A program made the position numbers and the translations under genes. DNA of 64,000 nt, from positions 62,001-126,000 of the forward strand of contig JACCWM010000106.1 of assembly GCA_013697635.1 (NCBI GenBank), in the 5' to 3' direction. Positions 8,954 to 19,421 of the stretch are shown piece by piece; the first letter of the stretch is position 1, and the number at the start of each line of letters is the position of its first letter. The DNA comes from Lujinxingiaceae bacterium. GTDB lineage: Bacteria > Myxococcota_A > Bradymonadia > Bradymonadales > Bradymonadaceae. The notes below the pieces were generated by a model. That model did no database searches. It had not been told where the DNA came from and saw only the letters and a list, made by a program, of their open reading frames with translations.

Positions 8954-9976
8954 TTAGACGAGCGAACCCTGGGAGCCGGGCAAGGGTTGGTTGAGATGGC
9001 GAAAAGCGTTGGCCGTGGCCACGCGCCCGCGCGGTGTGCGTTGGATGAAGCCGAGCTGCAACAAATAGGGCTCGACGACCTCCTCGATGGTGTCCTTCTC
9101 CTCGCCGATGCTCGAGGCAAGTGTATCCAGACCGGTCGGTCCGCCGCCAAACTTGATCACGAGCGCGTCGAGGTAGAGCCGGTCGAGATAGTCGAAGCCG
9201 GCGTGGTCGACCTCCAAGCGCATCAGCGCGTAGTCTGCCAGATCGTCGTCGATCGATGTGTGGTTGCCCACGATCGCGTAGTCGCGCACACGGTTGAGCA
9301 GGCGATTGGAGATGCGCGGGGTGCCGCGGCTTCGCCGGGCGATCTCGGAGGCGCCTTTGTCGGTGATCCCGATGTCGAGGATGCGCGCCGAGCGCTTGAT
9401 CACGTGGGTGAGCTGCTCGACGTTGTAGTAGTCCAGCCGCGCCACATAGCCGTAGCGATCGCGAAGCGGCGCGCTCAACAAGCCCGAGCGCGTCGTCGCC
9501 CCGACCAACGTAAAGGGCGGCAGCGCAAGTTTCATGCTGCGCGCGTGCGGGCCGTCGCCGATCACAATGTCAAAGTAGAAATCCTCCATGGCCGGATACA
9601 GGTTCTCCTCGACGATGGCGTTCATCCGGTGACACTCGTCGATGAAGAGGATGTCGCCTTGCTCGAGCGCACTGAGGATGCCGGCCAGGTCGCCTTTTTT
9701 CTCCAGCGCCGGGCCGCTCGTGGTGTGCACTTTAACGCCCATCTCATGGGCCAGGATGTGGGCCATCGAAGTCTTGCCCAAGCCGGGCGGCCCGCACAGT
9801 AAGATATGATCGAGCGGGGCCTTTCGAATCTTGGCCGACTGGACCATCACCCGCAGGTTGTCCTTGATCGAGTCCTGCCCGACGAAATCTTCGAAGCGCG
9901 TTGGCCGCAGCCATTGCTCGAACTTCTCGTCGTCGGCCTCGGTGAGCGTCATTTCGATGTTCGGATCTCGTGCCAT
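8954..9976 (-). CDS. ruvB: Holliday junction branch-migration ATPase RuvB
   Basis: RuvB hexamers drive branch migration of Holliday junctions together with RuvA. The 340-residue protein has the normal length. Walker A is GPPGLGKT (about 62-69), Walker B is DECHR (the family usually has DEIHR), sensor 1 is GATTRSG, and the arginine-finger region APLRDRYG follows. The C-terminal winged helix ends with GFIQRTPRGR. AGGA lies 9 nt before the ATG. It is transcribed after ruvC and ruvA. The Ile-to-Cys change in Walker B is conservative in position and unlikely to abolish activity. Confidence 0.97.
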   Translation of the reverse strand: MARDPNIEMTLTEADDEKFEQWLRPTRFEDFVGQDSIKDNLRVMVQSAKIRKAPLDHILLCGPPGLGKTSMAHILAHEMGVKVHTTSGPALEKKGDLAGILSALEQGDILFIDECHRMNAIVEENLYPAMEDFYFDIVIGDGPHARSMKLALPPFTLVGATTRSGLLSAPLRDRYGYVARLDYYNVEQLTHVIKRSARILDIGITDKGASEIARRSRGTPRISNRLLNRVRDYAIVGNHTSIDDDLADYALMRLEVDHAGFDYLDRLYLDALVIKFGGGPTGLDTLASSIGEEKDTIEEVVEPYLLQLGFIQRTPRGRVATANAFRHLNQPLPGSQGSLV

Positions 9977-10028
9977 GACAACTGCTTCCTTTTATCGCTC
10001 CCCACCCGAAGGCAAGGGGAGGCTTTTT

Positions 10029-10628
10029 TCAACGCAACAGCTTGAGCGCCTGTCGCAGCAGAACTTCGATCGGCGCCGAGGCCTCGTCTTGGGCCAGAAT
10101 CTGCACGACTGTGGCGTCGACCATCGCCGGCGCATAGCCCAGGTTCAAGAGCGCCGAGCGCAGGTCGTCGCTGACGCCGGGGATAACCGTCGCCTGGGGC
10201 GGCGAGAGATCGCCCAGATCGATGTCGTCGAGCGAGTTCTTGAGCTCCAAGATCAAGCGCTGGGCAGTTTTCTTGCCCACGCCGCTGACCTTGGTGAGTT
10301 GCGTGACATTGTTGGTGTGCACGGCCATCACGAAGTCACCCGGGCTGAGCTCCGAGAGCACAGCGAGCGCCATCTTCGGGCCCACGCCGCTGACACCGAT
10401 GAGTTTGGTGAAGAGGCGCTTGACCTCGCTGGCGCTGAAGCCAAAGAGCTGGATGGCGTCCTCGCGCACGCTGGTGTGTACGAACAGGCTGACGCGACCC
10501 TCACCATCTTCTTTGATGCGGCCCAGCGTGCCCATGGGCACGTGGACCAGGTAGCCCACGCCTCCTACATCGAGGATGATCGAGTCCAACGTGTAGCTGT
10601 GAACGCGTCCAATCAAGTGTGCGATCAT
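10029..10628 (-). CDS. ruvA: Holliday junction DNA-binding subunit RuvA
   Basis: RuvA tetramers hold the four-way junction and load RuvB. The 199-residue protein begins MIAHLIGRV, has the OB-fold domain I, the two helix-hairpin-helix segments of domain II (GVSGVGPKMAL and VSGVGKKTAQRL, about 70-125) and the short domain III that contacts RuvB at the C-terminus. Its ATG is 11 nt beyond the ruvC stop, and ruvB starts 52 nt further on, so ruvCAB is one transcription unit. Confidence 0.97.
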   Translation of the reverse strand: MIAHLIGRVHSYTLDSIILDVGGVGYLVHVPMGTLGRIKEDGEGRVSLFVHTSVREDAIQLFGFSASEVKRLFTKLIGVSGVGPKMALAVLSELSPGDFVMAVHTNNVTQLTKVSGVGKKTAQRLILELKNSLDDIDLGDLSPPQATVIPGVSDDLRSALLNLGYAPAMVDATVVQILAQDEASAPIEVLLRQALKLLR

Positions 10629-10639
10629 CGTGTGCTTCC

Positions 10640-11128
10640 CTAGGCTTGCAGCCGACGTTTGAAGTCATGGGCCTGGCAGTGGCAAATTGCGACGGCCAGG
10701 GCATCGGCGGCGTCTTCGACCGGATCGACGCTCAGACTGAGCACAAGGCGCACCATGCGCTGCATCTGCTCTTTGGTGGCGCGGCCTTGGCCGGTGACGG
10801 CCTGCTTGACGCTGGCCGGGGGGTATTCGTGCAAATCGAGCTGAGCGTGCTGCAGTGCGAGCAACGAGACGCCGCGCGCGTGGCCAAGCTTGAGGCTCGA
10901 CATGGCGTTTTTGGCCATGAAGATCGATTCGACCGCGGCCTGCTCCGGCTTCCACTCATCGAGGATACCCGAGATGCCACGGTAAATGATCTCGAGGCGG
11001 TCGATAAAGACCTTGGCGCCGGTGGCGTTGATGCGCCCGCTGGTCACATGCTCGAGCGTGGTTCCCTTCTTTCTGACGATTCCATAGCCGGTATAGCGGC
11101 TACCGGGGTCGATTCCAATAACAAGCAA
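10640..11128 (-). CDS. ruvC: Holliday junction resolvase RuvC
   Basis: RuvC cuts Holliday junctions symmetrically. The RNase H-fold acidic residues are visible: Asp in GIDPGS near the start, Glu in AAVESIF, and the Asp pair in EDAADALA. I chose the TTG at 11128 because GGGAG lies 8 nt upstream and the family usually has only a few residues before GIDPGS; this gives 162 residues. An in-frame ATG at 11191 would add 21 atypical residues and has no clear ribosome site. It sits between the phosphatase gene and ruvA. Confidence 0.93.
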   Translation of the reverse strand: MLVIGIDPGSRYTGYGIVRKKGTTLEHVTSGRINATGAKVFIDRLEIIYRGISGILDEWKPEQAAVESIFMAKNAMSSLKLGHARGVSLLALQHAQLDLHEYPPASVKQAVTGQGRATKEQMQRMVRLVLSLSVDPVEDAADALAVAICHCQAHDFKRRLQA

Positions 11129-11200
11129 GGCGCTGACTCCCGGGCACAAGTGAGAGGTCCATTCTCTTTCAGGGCGGTCAGCGGGAATCATGCCGTCGGA

Positions 11201-11692
11201 TCAACGCCCCTGTCCATGGGAATCTTCCTGGCGAAATTCGCCCTCGATCCAGTTGGCGATGCAATCCTCGAGCAGTTGGCGGCAGGCGATGAAGTCCTTG
11301 AGCTCGCCCTTGAGCGGATCGGGAATGCCGGCTTTTTCCAGTGGCTCGCTGGCATACTCCCAGATGCGCACCACGCGATCGAGCAGGGCGCGGTCGAGCT
11401 CGGCGACGGTGGCCTCGTGGCGCGGCGACATCACGAACAGGTAATCGGCCATGCGCAGCAAGGGCAGCGAGACTTTTTGCGAGCGGTGGCCTTCGATATC
11501 CAGGCCGCACATGCGCATGGCCGTTCGCGCGTGCTCGGCGGCCTGATAGCCCTGCAGGCCGAGCACGCCCGCCGAAATGATCGCCGAGCCGATGCCCTGC
11601 TCCTCGAGGCGCTTCTTCAAGAGCGCCTGGGCCATCGGCGAGCGGCAGATATTTCCGGTACAAAGACAGACGATGCGCAGTGTTGGGCTCAC
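11201..11692 (-). CDS. Low-molecular-weight protein tyrosine phosphatase family protein
   Basis: The 163-residue protein carries the phosphatase P-loop CTGNICRSP (Cys nucleophile, Arg, Ser) near its N-terminus and the later Asp of IPDPL, which fits the general-acid loop. Wzb/Etp-type enzymes and arsenate reductases share this fold; the complete CX5RS loop and DP motif favour a phosphatase. The GTG at 11692 has GGAG 5 nt upstream and lies 13 nt beyond the previous stop. A longer reading from 11770 would overlap the dcyD-like gene. No BY-kinase or capsule gene is nearby; it lies between dcyD-like and ruvC, which is unusual. Confidence 0.85.
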   Translation of the reverse strand: MSPTLRIVCLCTGNICRSPMAQALLKKRLEEQGIGSAIISAGVLGLQGYQAAEHARTAMRMCGLDIEGHRSQKVSLPLLRMADYLFVMSPRHEATVAELDRALLDRVVRIWEYASEPLEKAGIPDPLKGELKDFIACRQLLEDCIANWIEGEFRQEDSHGQGR

Positions 11693-11705
11693 GCATGCTC
11701 CTGGA

Positions 11706-12776
11706 TTAGAAAAAGTGCTGGTACTCGGGAGGAAGATCCCACTCGACCTGGGCGCCGCGCACGCGATCATTCAAATCGGCGCTGCTCAAGGTGTGCCAGT
11801 AGAGCACACTCTTGTGGGCCAGATCGAGGCGCGCGCGCTCGCCGATGATCGCGGCAAAGGCCTTGGCCGTATAGGTCGGGTCGAGCTCGAGGTCTTCGAG
11901 ATCCATCACCAGGCGCTCGTAGCGCGCGCCCTCGGCGGTCGGCTCGCCGTAGCCGGGTCCGATATAATTGTCGAGGATCGTGACGTCCTGGCGGCGGATC
12001 TTGGGGATGTCCTTGACGCCGAGCTGCTCGAGCACGTGGCCGCAGCGATTGGCCAGCGTGGCGGCGGTGTGGGCATTGGCGATCACCTTGTCGACCACGC
12101 GCACGCCGATGACCCGCGATTTCATGCCTGCCAGATGACAGCCGAGGATCAGCCCCGAGAGCGTGCCACAGGTGCCCGCGCCCACAAAGATCACGTCGGG
12201 CTCGGGCAGCTCGCCCTGGTCGACCTGGTGCTTGAGCTCGAGCGCGGCATTCACATAGCCCAAAACGCCCACGAGCGAAGAGCCGCCACCGGGAATGTAA
12301 TAGACATCCGGGTGGCGCGCGAGCCACTCCTTGATGCGTATCTTGGCCATGGCCATGGGCACCTGGGCCATGTGGCCGACCAGCGTCAGCTCGGGTTGGG
12401 TGGTGCTCAAGGCTTTGAGCACGTCGAGCACGTGGGCGGTGATCGGCTGGGGAAAGTGCAGCGCTGCCGGTTGAAGGCCGATCTCGCGAGCGTAGATTGA
12501 GGTGGCCAGGACGTGGTGGCTGCCGATGGCACCGACGGTCCATACCTTGTCATAGCCCTGGGCCTTGGCGTCACCGAGTAGGAACTCGAGTTTACGTACC
12601 TTGTTGCCGCCATAGAGCGTGCCGCTCAAGTCGTCGCGTTTGACGAAGAGATTGGGAATCCCAAACTCGCTCCCCAGACGCTCGAGCGGGGCGACGGGTG
12701 TGGGGAATTGGCCGAGTTCGACGCGCGCGAGCGTGCGCGTCTGGGGAAAGCGGCCAAACAACTCCAATTCCGACAT
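11706..12776 (-). CDS. PLP-dependent D-cysteine desulfhydrase / ACC deaminase family enzyme
   Basis: The 356-residue protein is a fold-type II PLP enzyme. The PLP lysine lies in YGGNKVRKLEFLL (about 55-67), the motif VGAIGSHH follows, and a glycine loop (GTCGTLSG) near 205 would bind the phosphate. This pattern matches D-cysteine desulfhydrase (DcyD) and 1-aminocyclopropane-1-carboxylate deaminase, which cannot be told apart safely here. Likely reactions are D-cysteine to pyruvate, sulfide and ammonia, or the ACC-deaminase reaction. AGGA precedes the ATG. It is the first gene of the run that continues to ruvCAB and folE. Confidence 0.85.
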   Translation of the reverse strand: MSELELFGRFPQTRTLARVELGQFPTPVAPLERLGSEFGIPNLFVKRDDLSGTLYGGNKVRKLEFLLGDAKAQGYDKVWTVGAIGSHHVLATSIYAREIGLQPAALHFPQPITAHVLDVLKALSTTQPELTLVGHMAQVPMAMAKIRIKEWLARHPDVYYIPGGGSSLVGVLGYVNAALELKHQVDQGELPEPDVIFVGAGTCGTLSGLILGCHLAGMKSRVIGVRVVDKVIANAHTAATLANRCGHVLEQLGVKDIPKIRRQDVTILDNYIGPGYGEPTAEGARYERLVMDLEDLELDPTYTAKAFAAIIGERARLDLAHKSVLYWHTLSSADLNDRVRGAQVEWDLPPEYQHFF

Positions 12777-12906
12777 GGCAGTTCCTGTTTAGTTTTTTCG
12801 TTGCGGACGAAACTAGGTGTTAAGCTGGGTTCAACATTGGGATGCTAACATGATTCATTGGATCAACCTCACAGACACGCGCCACGACGGCCCGGGAGAA
12901 TTTTTC

Positions 12907-13230
12907 ATGAGCAAGAACGAACAAGATTACGACAAGGCCTCCAAGACGATGCGCATTTTTCGCTCTTTTGCCAAGCCCAAGACGCTGGTGCCGCCCGACG
13001 AGCTCAAACAATGGATCGACGCGCTGCAATCTGGCAAGGGTCCCGATGGCCAGGCGATCAAGCATGTGCACTATGTCTTTGAGGACGAGCAAAGCGCCGA
13101 CTACAACCACCAGGCCCTCTCCTTTGCCGGCGTGGCCACCGAGGTAGGCACCAAGAGCCGCCACAGCCCGTTCAAGCCCGCCGACGGCGAGCCGAGCTTT
13201 TCGACGCGCGAAGACTTCGGGATCGATTGA
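12907..13230 (+). CDS. Hypothetical protein, 107 residues
   Basis: A small soluble, charged protein with no signal or membrane segment. It begins MSKNEQDYDKASKTMRIFRS and has one region that could form a small alpha/beta domain (about 20-65), then a Ser/Pro-rich tail ending in FGID. GGGAG lies 8 nt before the ATG at 12907; earlier in-frame ATGs at 12817 and 12850 lack a good site. It is divergent from the dcyD-like gene and convergent with the kinase gene ending at 13247. I do not recognise the family. Confidence 0.65.
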   Translation: MSKNEQDYDKASKTMRIFRSFAKPKTLVPPDELKQWIDALQSGKGPDGQAIKHVHYVFEDEQSADYNHQALSFAGVATEVGTKSRHSPFKPADGEPSFSTREDFGID

Positions 13231-13246
13231 GACCCAACGAGCAGGC

Positions 13247-14797
<1,551 letters not shown>

Positions 14798-15135
14798 GGT
14801 AGGCTAGATACTCCGAGAAACGGGGGTAATGCTGCGACCTGCGCCAGCTTGGCGCGTGATCGATTCTATTACAAGCACCGCCATCGCCAAACCGAAATCT
14901 CACAAAGGCGTCGCTAGCCTCTACCGGCTCAGGGTTCCTCGGCCATTGGCAAGCCGAACATGAGATGAAAAAGCGTTTGCGGCCATGAAAAACCGTTTTA
15001 GCTGGCTGTATATTTGAAAACGATTCACGGAATCTGGACGCGTGAGCAGCAGACGGCCCGCGCGAACTTGTTGACGCTTGCAGGGAAATACGCAATTGTG
15101 CCTGCCAGACTGGGCCGGTTGGAGTGTTGTAAGCA
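14798..15135. promoter_or_regulatory. Divergent intergenic region between two kinase genes
   Basis: This 338-nt spacer holds the 5' regions of both kinases. It is AT-richer than the genes, especially at 14950-15030. A weak plus-strand promoter candidate is TTGACG at 15071-15076, 17 nt before AATTGT. GGAG at about 15120 precedes the plus-strand ATG. I see no convincing operator palindrome, small gene or RNA. Confidence 0.4.
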
Positions 15136-18100
15136 ATGGCAAAGAAGTCCACGTTCTACTGTTCCGAGTGTGACCGCACGACAGTGCCAGTCGTTGAAGA
15201 GGGGGGCAGCCCTCGCTGCCCGATCGATGGAAGCAAGCTCTTCACGTTGCCCGAAGGCCTGTCGCCGGGCACGGTGGTCGATGGACGATACACGATCGTG
15301 CGGCCTCTGGGGCGCGGTGGCATGGGTGTGGTGTTCGTGGCCGATCATCAGGCCAGTGGCCGGCAGGTGGCTCTGAAGCTTATCGGCACGCTCACCGATG
15401 ACGCGCTGATGGTGCGTCGATTCTTTCGAGAGGCCAAAGCGAGCGCACGCATCGTGCACCGAAACGTGGTCGAGGTCTACGACTTTGGCCAAACCGCCGA
15501 AGGGCGGCCCTTCATCGCCATGGAGATCCTCAAGGGCGAAGAGCTCGCCGAGATTCTGAGTCGCGAGGGCGCGCTCTCGGCCCAGCGTAGCGCCCATATC
15601 GCCGCCGAGATATGCGCCGCGCTCGCGGCCACCCACGCGCACAAGATTTTGCACCGGGATTTAAAGCCCGCCAACGTCATGGTTCACATCGAGAACGGTG
15701 TGGAACGCATCAAGGTGCTCGATTTTGGCCTGGCAAAGGCCGTCAAAGACGAAACCGGAGAGTTGGGCACGCTCACGGCAACGGGCATGATGGTTGGTAC
15801 GCCGCACTATATGAGTCCGGAGCAATTTCGGTGCAGCGAGGTTGGCCCGGCAGCCGACCTCTACGCTGTGGGTTGTTTGCTCTACCAGATGCTCACGGGG
15901 CGAACGCCATTTGAGGGCAACAACGTCTTTGGATTGATGCGCGCTCACTCCGTGGAGGCGCCGATTGCGCCCAGACAAGCCGCGCCGGCCAATGCAATCC
16001 CGCTCGAGCTCGAAGCGTTGTGCATGGAGTTGTTGGAAAAGGAGGTCGTCAATCGTCTCACCGATGCCTCGGTTGCCCATCGTCGCCTGCGCGAGATGGC
16101 CGGCACGCTTTCAACCGATGATGGCACTGCCACCCACGAGGCAGGCGACACCTTGCCGAGCGACTCCAGCGAGCTGGCGAGCGAGTCGCTCCAGGCGTTC
16201 GAGGCGAAGCGCTTTCGCCCGGCGTTGGTCGGGCGCGAACACACGCGCAAATTTCTAGCCGGCATCATGCAACAATGCCTGCAAACCTCACGCCCGGCCG
16301 TCATCGTCCTTGAGGGGCCAGGTGGCGTGGGCAAGTCTAAGCTCTTGGAATGGTATCAAGATCGCGCTCGCCGCGAAGGCTTTCGTGTCGTCCAGGGGCT
16401 CTTCTCCGAAGGCCACCTTGGGCCGACCGCCGCGCTCAAGGAGGTGCTCGAAGGCTTGCTTGGTGTCGTCGATGAGTCCTGGGACGTGATTGAACCCAAG
16501 CTCGCTGCCTTGGTGTGGGCGGATGGTCGCCCGGGGTTGACGGAGAATGAGCGCGCAAGGTTGCGCCCATTCTTGAGACCGGCGCAATCCAGCGTGCACG
16601 ATGCCGATCACGAAGGCTTTGGCCAAGACGAGCGCGAGAGCCTCTACGAGTCTTTGTTTCGCACGCTGCGTCTTGCTGCAGGCGATGGGCCGACGCTGGT
16701 CATCATGGATGACCTGCGCGACGATCGTCCCTTTGATACGAGTTTTATCGAACGCCTCGGCTCCCAGCTCGCCGAGAGCGAACAGCCGCTCTTGGTCGCC
16801 ATGTCGGTGCGCACTGAGCGGCATGGAACCGCTGATGCGGCGCCGCACGACGGCGAAAGTATGCAGACGGCGGTCTCCTCGCTGGCCGTCACCATGCGTG
16901 AGCAATACTACCGCGTCGAGCTCAAGGCGCTCGACGCGGCAGAGCTCAAGGCGTTGGTCGAGCAGGCCGTGCCAGGCATCATGGCGAGCGCCGTCGAGCG
17001 TGTTACCAAGCTTGCTGCCGGCAGCCCGCTCTTTGCGTTGCAGCTTTTGCGAACCATGGTTTCTGCAGGCAGCCTTCGGCGCACCGGCGAGCGCTGGGAA
17101 CTCGTCGGCGAGCCGGAATTGCCGGTCAATCTCGACGCGGTGCTCGCTGAGCGCCTGGAGAGGCTGAGCAATCGACCAACCGAAGAAGCGCTGCTCGTGC
17201 GCGTCGCTTTGATTGGCAGCCGCGTGCCAATTGCCTTGATCGAGGACGTACTCGAGCGCGAGGGCAACACGGCGCTGGCCGCCGAGCTCGACGATCTGCT
17301 TGACCGGCTGCTTGACGATGGATGGTTGCGAAACGCCGACAGCTTCAAAGAGGACGCCGTCGTCTTTGAGCACGGCTTCGTGCACCAGGCGCTGCTGCAT
17401 CGCTACGGCGCAACGCGCGCCGCGCGCAAGCTCCACGGCCTGGTCGCCGAGGCGCTCGAGCTCCACCATGCGAGCCAGCTCGAGCCCTGGGCCTTTGAAA
17501 TCGCCGAGCACTTCATCGGTGCGCGAAACGAGGCTCGCGCGCTGCCCCATCTGATGACGGCCGCGCGAGCTGCCGAGCGGCGCTACGCAATGGATGCAGC
17601 GATCGAGGTGTGGCTTCGTGCACGCGTCACGCTTGAGCGCGCCGGCGCCGATCAATTGACTGCCACGACGGTGCACCACGGCCTGGTCGCATCCCTGATC
17701 TACGCTGACCGCTACGACGAGGCGGGTCAAATCCTCGACCAGCTCGCTGACGAGGCGGAGACGCTCGAGCTTCGTGGCGATCTGGCCCACGCGCTGGCCG
17801 CTCTTCAACAGGCGCATATCCATTATGGTCAAGCCATCGATCAATTCGACGTCCTGGGCAGGGAAGGGCGACGCATGCGCGTCGAGCTGAAAGACGCCGA
17901 GATCGCGGTGAAACTCAGCGATCTAGTTAGCGCGGCGAAACGCGCTCAAACCGTGCTGGACTTCTCGCGCCAGCGTGACGACCGACGCCTGATCGGCGCG
18001 GCCCTGAATCAATTGGCGATGATCGCACAGTACGCCGGGGAATTGCAGACCTCGCTTGGCTTTGTTACCGAAGAAGAAGTCGTCTGGCGTGAGATCGGCG

Positions 18101-18756
18101 ATGAAGTGGCGTTGGCCCGCTGTTTGTACACGCGTGGAACGCTCTTTTGGCATTTATCAGATTACGCCCCGGCGCTCAGAGCCTTTGGCGAGGCCATACC
18201 CCTGCTCGAGCGCGGTGGCCACCGCCGAGGGCTTGGCCATTGCTTGCGCATGGCCGGCGTGAGTGCACAGCAACTCGAGCGCCTCGATGAAGCCTTGAGC
18301 TATTGTCGCCGGGCTCGAGAGACCTTTGAGCGAATCGGAGACCGCCGCGGCCTGCAGCGCGTCGCACTGTGTCTGGCCGATGTGCACTCCGCGCGCGGCG
18401 AGCATCAAGACGCCACCGAATGGGCCGACCAAGGCCTTGCGCTGGCTCGCAAATTAGATGACGCCCAGGCCGCATGCGCGAGTCTTGTGACTCTGGGTGA
18501 GACCAACCTTCTATGCGGCACTTTCAGTCGCGCGATCACGTTTTTTGAAGAGGCCCTGGCCATGGAAGCGCAGCTCGGGGCGCCAGGTTTTCGCGCGGCC
18601 TACACCCACGAGAAGCTCGGCGAAGCGTTCGCGCACACAACCGAGCCAGACCGCTCTCGGGAGCATTTTGATAAGGCGATTGCGATTTATGAAAAAATTG
18701 GTAACACTTTGGCCGCAGCAAAATTGAAGAAGCGCTTGGATGGAATTCAATGTTGA
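15136..18756 (+). CDS. Zinc-ribbon Ser/Thr kinase fused to AAA-type ATPase and TPR repeats
   Basis: This 1206-residue cytoplasmic protein has four parts. A short zinc-ribbon-like segment has Cys9, Cys12 and Cys28. The kinase domain (about 50-310) has GRGGMG (59-64), Lys81, HRD (173-175), DFG (196-198) and SPEQ. A STAND/AAA16-like ATPase follows, with Walker A GPGGVGKS near 394-401 and an Asp-rich Walker B-like segment (VIMDDLRDD) near 520. The C-terminal third (about 750-1200) is a run of TPR helices. This order is common in myxobacterial signalling kinases and suggests a kinase controlled by a ligand-sensing ATPase/TPR scaffold. No membrane helix is visible. A small unknown gene follows 22 nt later. 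Confidence 0.93.
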   Translation: MAKKSTFYCSECDRTTVPVVEEGGSPRCPIDGSKLFTLPEGLSPGTVVDGRYTIVRPLGRGGMGVVFVADHQASGRQVALKLIGTLTDDALMVRRFFREAKASARIVHRNVVEVYDFGQTAEGRPFIAMEILKGEELAEILSREGALSAQRSAHIAAEICAALAATHAHKILHRDLKPANVMVHIENGVERIKVLDFGLAKAVKDETGELGTLTATGMMVGTPHYMSPEQFRCSEVGPAADLYAVGCLLYQMLTGRTPFEGNNVFGLMRAHSVEAPIAPRQAAPANAIPLELEALCMELLEKEVVNRLTDASVAHRRLREMAGTLSTDDGTATHEAGDTLPSDSSELASESLQAFEAKRFRPALVGREHTRKFLAGIMQQCLQTSRPAVIVLEGPGGVGKSKLLEWYQDRARREGFRVVQGLFSEGHLGPTAALKEVLEGLLGVVDESWDVIEPKLAALVWADGRPGLTENERARLRPFLRPAQSSVHDADHEGFGQDERESLYESLFRTLRLAAGDGPTLVIMDDLRDDRPFDTSFIERLGSQLAESEQPLLVAMSVRTERHGTADAAPHDGESMQTAVSSLAVTMREQYYRVELKALDAAELKALVEQAVPGIMASAVERVTKLAAGSPLFALQLLRTMVSAGSLRRTGERWELVGEPELPVNLDAVLAERLERLSNRPTEEALLVRVALIGSRVPIALIEDVLEREGNTALAAELDDLLDRLLDDGWLRNADSFKEDAVVFEHGFVHQALLHRYGATRAARKLHGLVAEALELHHASQLEPWAFEIAEHFIGARNEARALPHLMTAARAAERRYAMDAAIEVWLRARVTLERAGADQLTATTVHHGLVASLIYADRYDEAGQILDQLADEAETLELRGDLAHALAALQQAHIHYGQAIDQFDVLGREGRRMRVELKDAEIAVKLSDLVSAAKRAQTVLDFSRQRDDRRLIGAALNQLAMIAQYAGELQTSLGFVTEEEVVWREIGDEVALARCLYTRGTLFWHLSDYAPALRAFGEAIPLLERGGHRRGLGHCLRMAGVSAQQLERLDEALSYCRRARETFERIGDRRGLQRVALCLADVHSARGEHQDATEWADQGLALARKLDDAQAACASLVTLGETNLLCGTFSRAITFFEEALAMEAQLGAPGFRAAYTHEKLGEAFAHTTEPDRSREHFDKAIAIYEKIGNTLAAAKLKKRLDGIQC

Positions 18757-18778
18757 TGATCGATGAGTGAGGTGTTTT

Positions 18779-19219
18779 ATGTCGCTGACCTACCCGCATA
18801 TAGCAATTTTCGGCGCGAGCGCACAGGTCCTGGAGTTTGAGGATGGTCTGCAGCTTATCGTGCGCAGCGGAACCTTCGTCGAGAACTTCGAGGTCAAGAT
18901 CGACAAAGTCACCGGTGAAATGATCGTTGGGCAACCGGCGCTGACGGCGGCCTACGTTTTCGTAAACTTCAAAGATCTCGACACGGGTGACGAGTCGAAG
19001 GCCTATCACCCGGTTCCCAACAAAAAGATCTTGTTGACCGTGCCCTCGCTCGTTGAAACAACGGCCGCCCCGGCGCGCATGCTCCACTCCAAGGGCAAGG
19101 GCTACCCGCAACCCGATCTGTGGGCTCCCAGGCCCGATGTTGGCGTCGACCCGATAAGCTCAACCGGGTACTTCATCGAGTTCAACTCGTTGAGCACGTT
19201 CCACGTGACTCAAGACTAG
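18779..19219 (+). CDS. Hypothetical protein, 146 residues
   Basis: A beta-rich protein without signal or membrane helix. It begins MSLTYPHIAIFGASAQVLEF and ends in a strand-like segment (SLSTFHVTQD). GAGG lies 7 nt before the ATG at 18779; an ATG four codons earlier has no site. It starts 22 nt after the kinase/ATPase gene on the same strand and is probably co-transcribed, so it could be a partner or target of that kinase; this is inference from position only. A strong hairpin follows at 19230. I do not recognise the family. Confidence 0.6.
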   Translation: MSLTYPHIAIFGASAQVLEFEDGLQLIVRSGTFVENFEVKIDKVTGEMIVGQPALTAAYVFVNFKDLDTGDESKAYHPVPNKKILLTVPSLVETTAAPARMLHSKGKGYPQPDLWAPRPDVGVDPISSTGYFIEFNSLSTFHVTQD

Positions 19220-19229
19220 CGCCCGGGCA

Positions 19230-19264
19230 CCGGGCAACGGTGTTGGCTTGACACCGTTGCCCGG
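19230..19264 (+). terminator. Perfect 14-bp inverted repeat, probable terminator
   Basis: CCGGGCAACGGTGT and its exact complement flank a 7-nt loop, 10 nt after the stop at 19219. Only a short TTT follows, so it may be a Rho-independent terminator with a weak tail or an mRNA-stabilising hairpin. Confidence 0.6.
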
Positions 19265-19421
19265 CGCTGTTTAAGATGCGCCCGTTCAATATGCGCTTGA
19301 TACCAACACGGAATGAAGGTGGTGCCCACCCGGTTTTAGCCTGCGACTTTGCGGCTTTGTCGGGGCGATGTTTGAGGCACTGCCATGTGTTTGCCGCGAT
19401 TTCACAACGAGGTTGTTACCC

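Noticed and set aside
10619-11848. Plus-strand frame of 409 codons over ruvC and the phosphatase gene
   Set aside because: It covers two recognisable minus-strand genes and shows no family pattern.
16288-17844. Minus-strand frame of 518 codons inside the kinase/ATPase gene
   Set aside because: The plus strand has Walker A and TPR content; the shadow has none.
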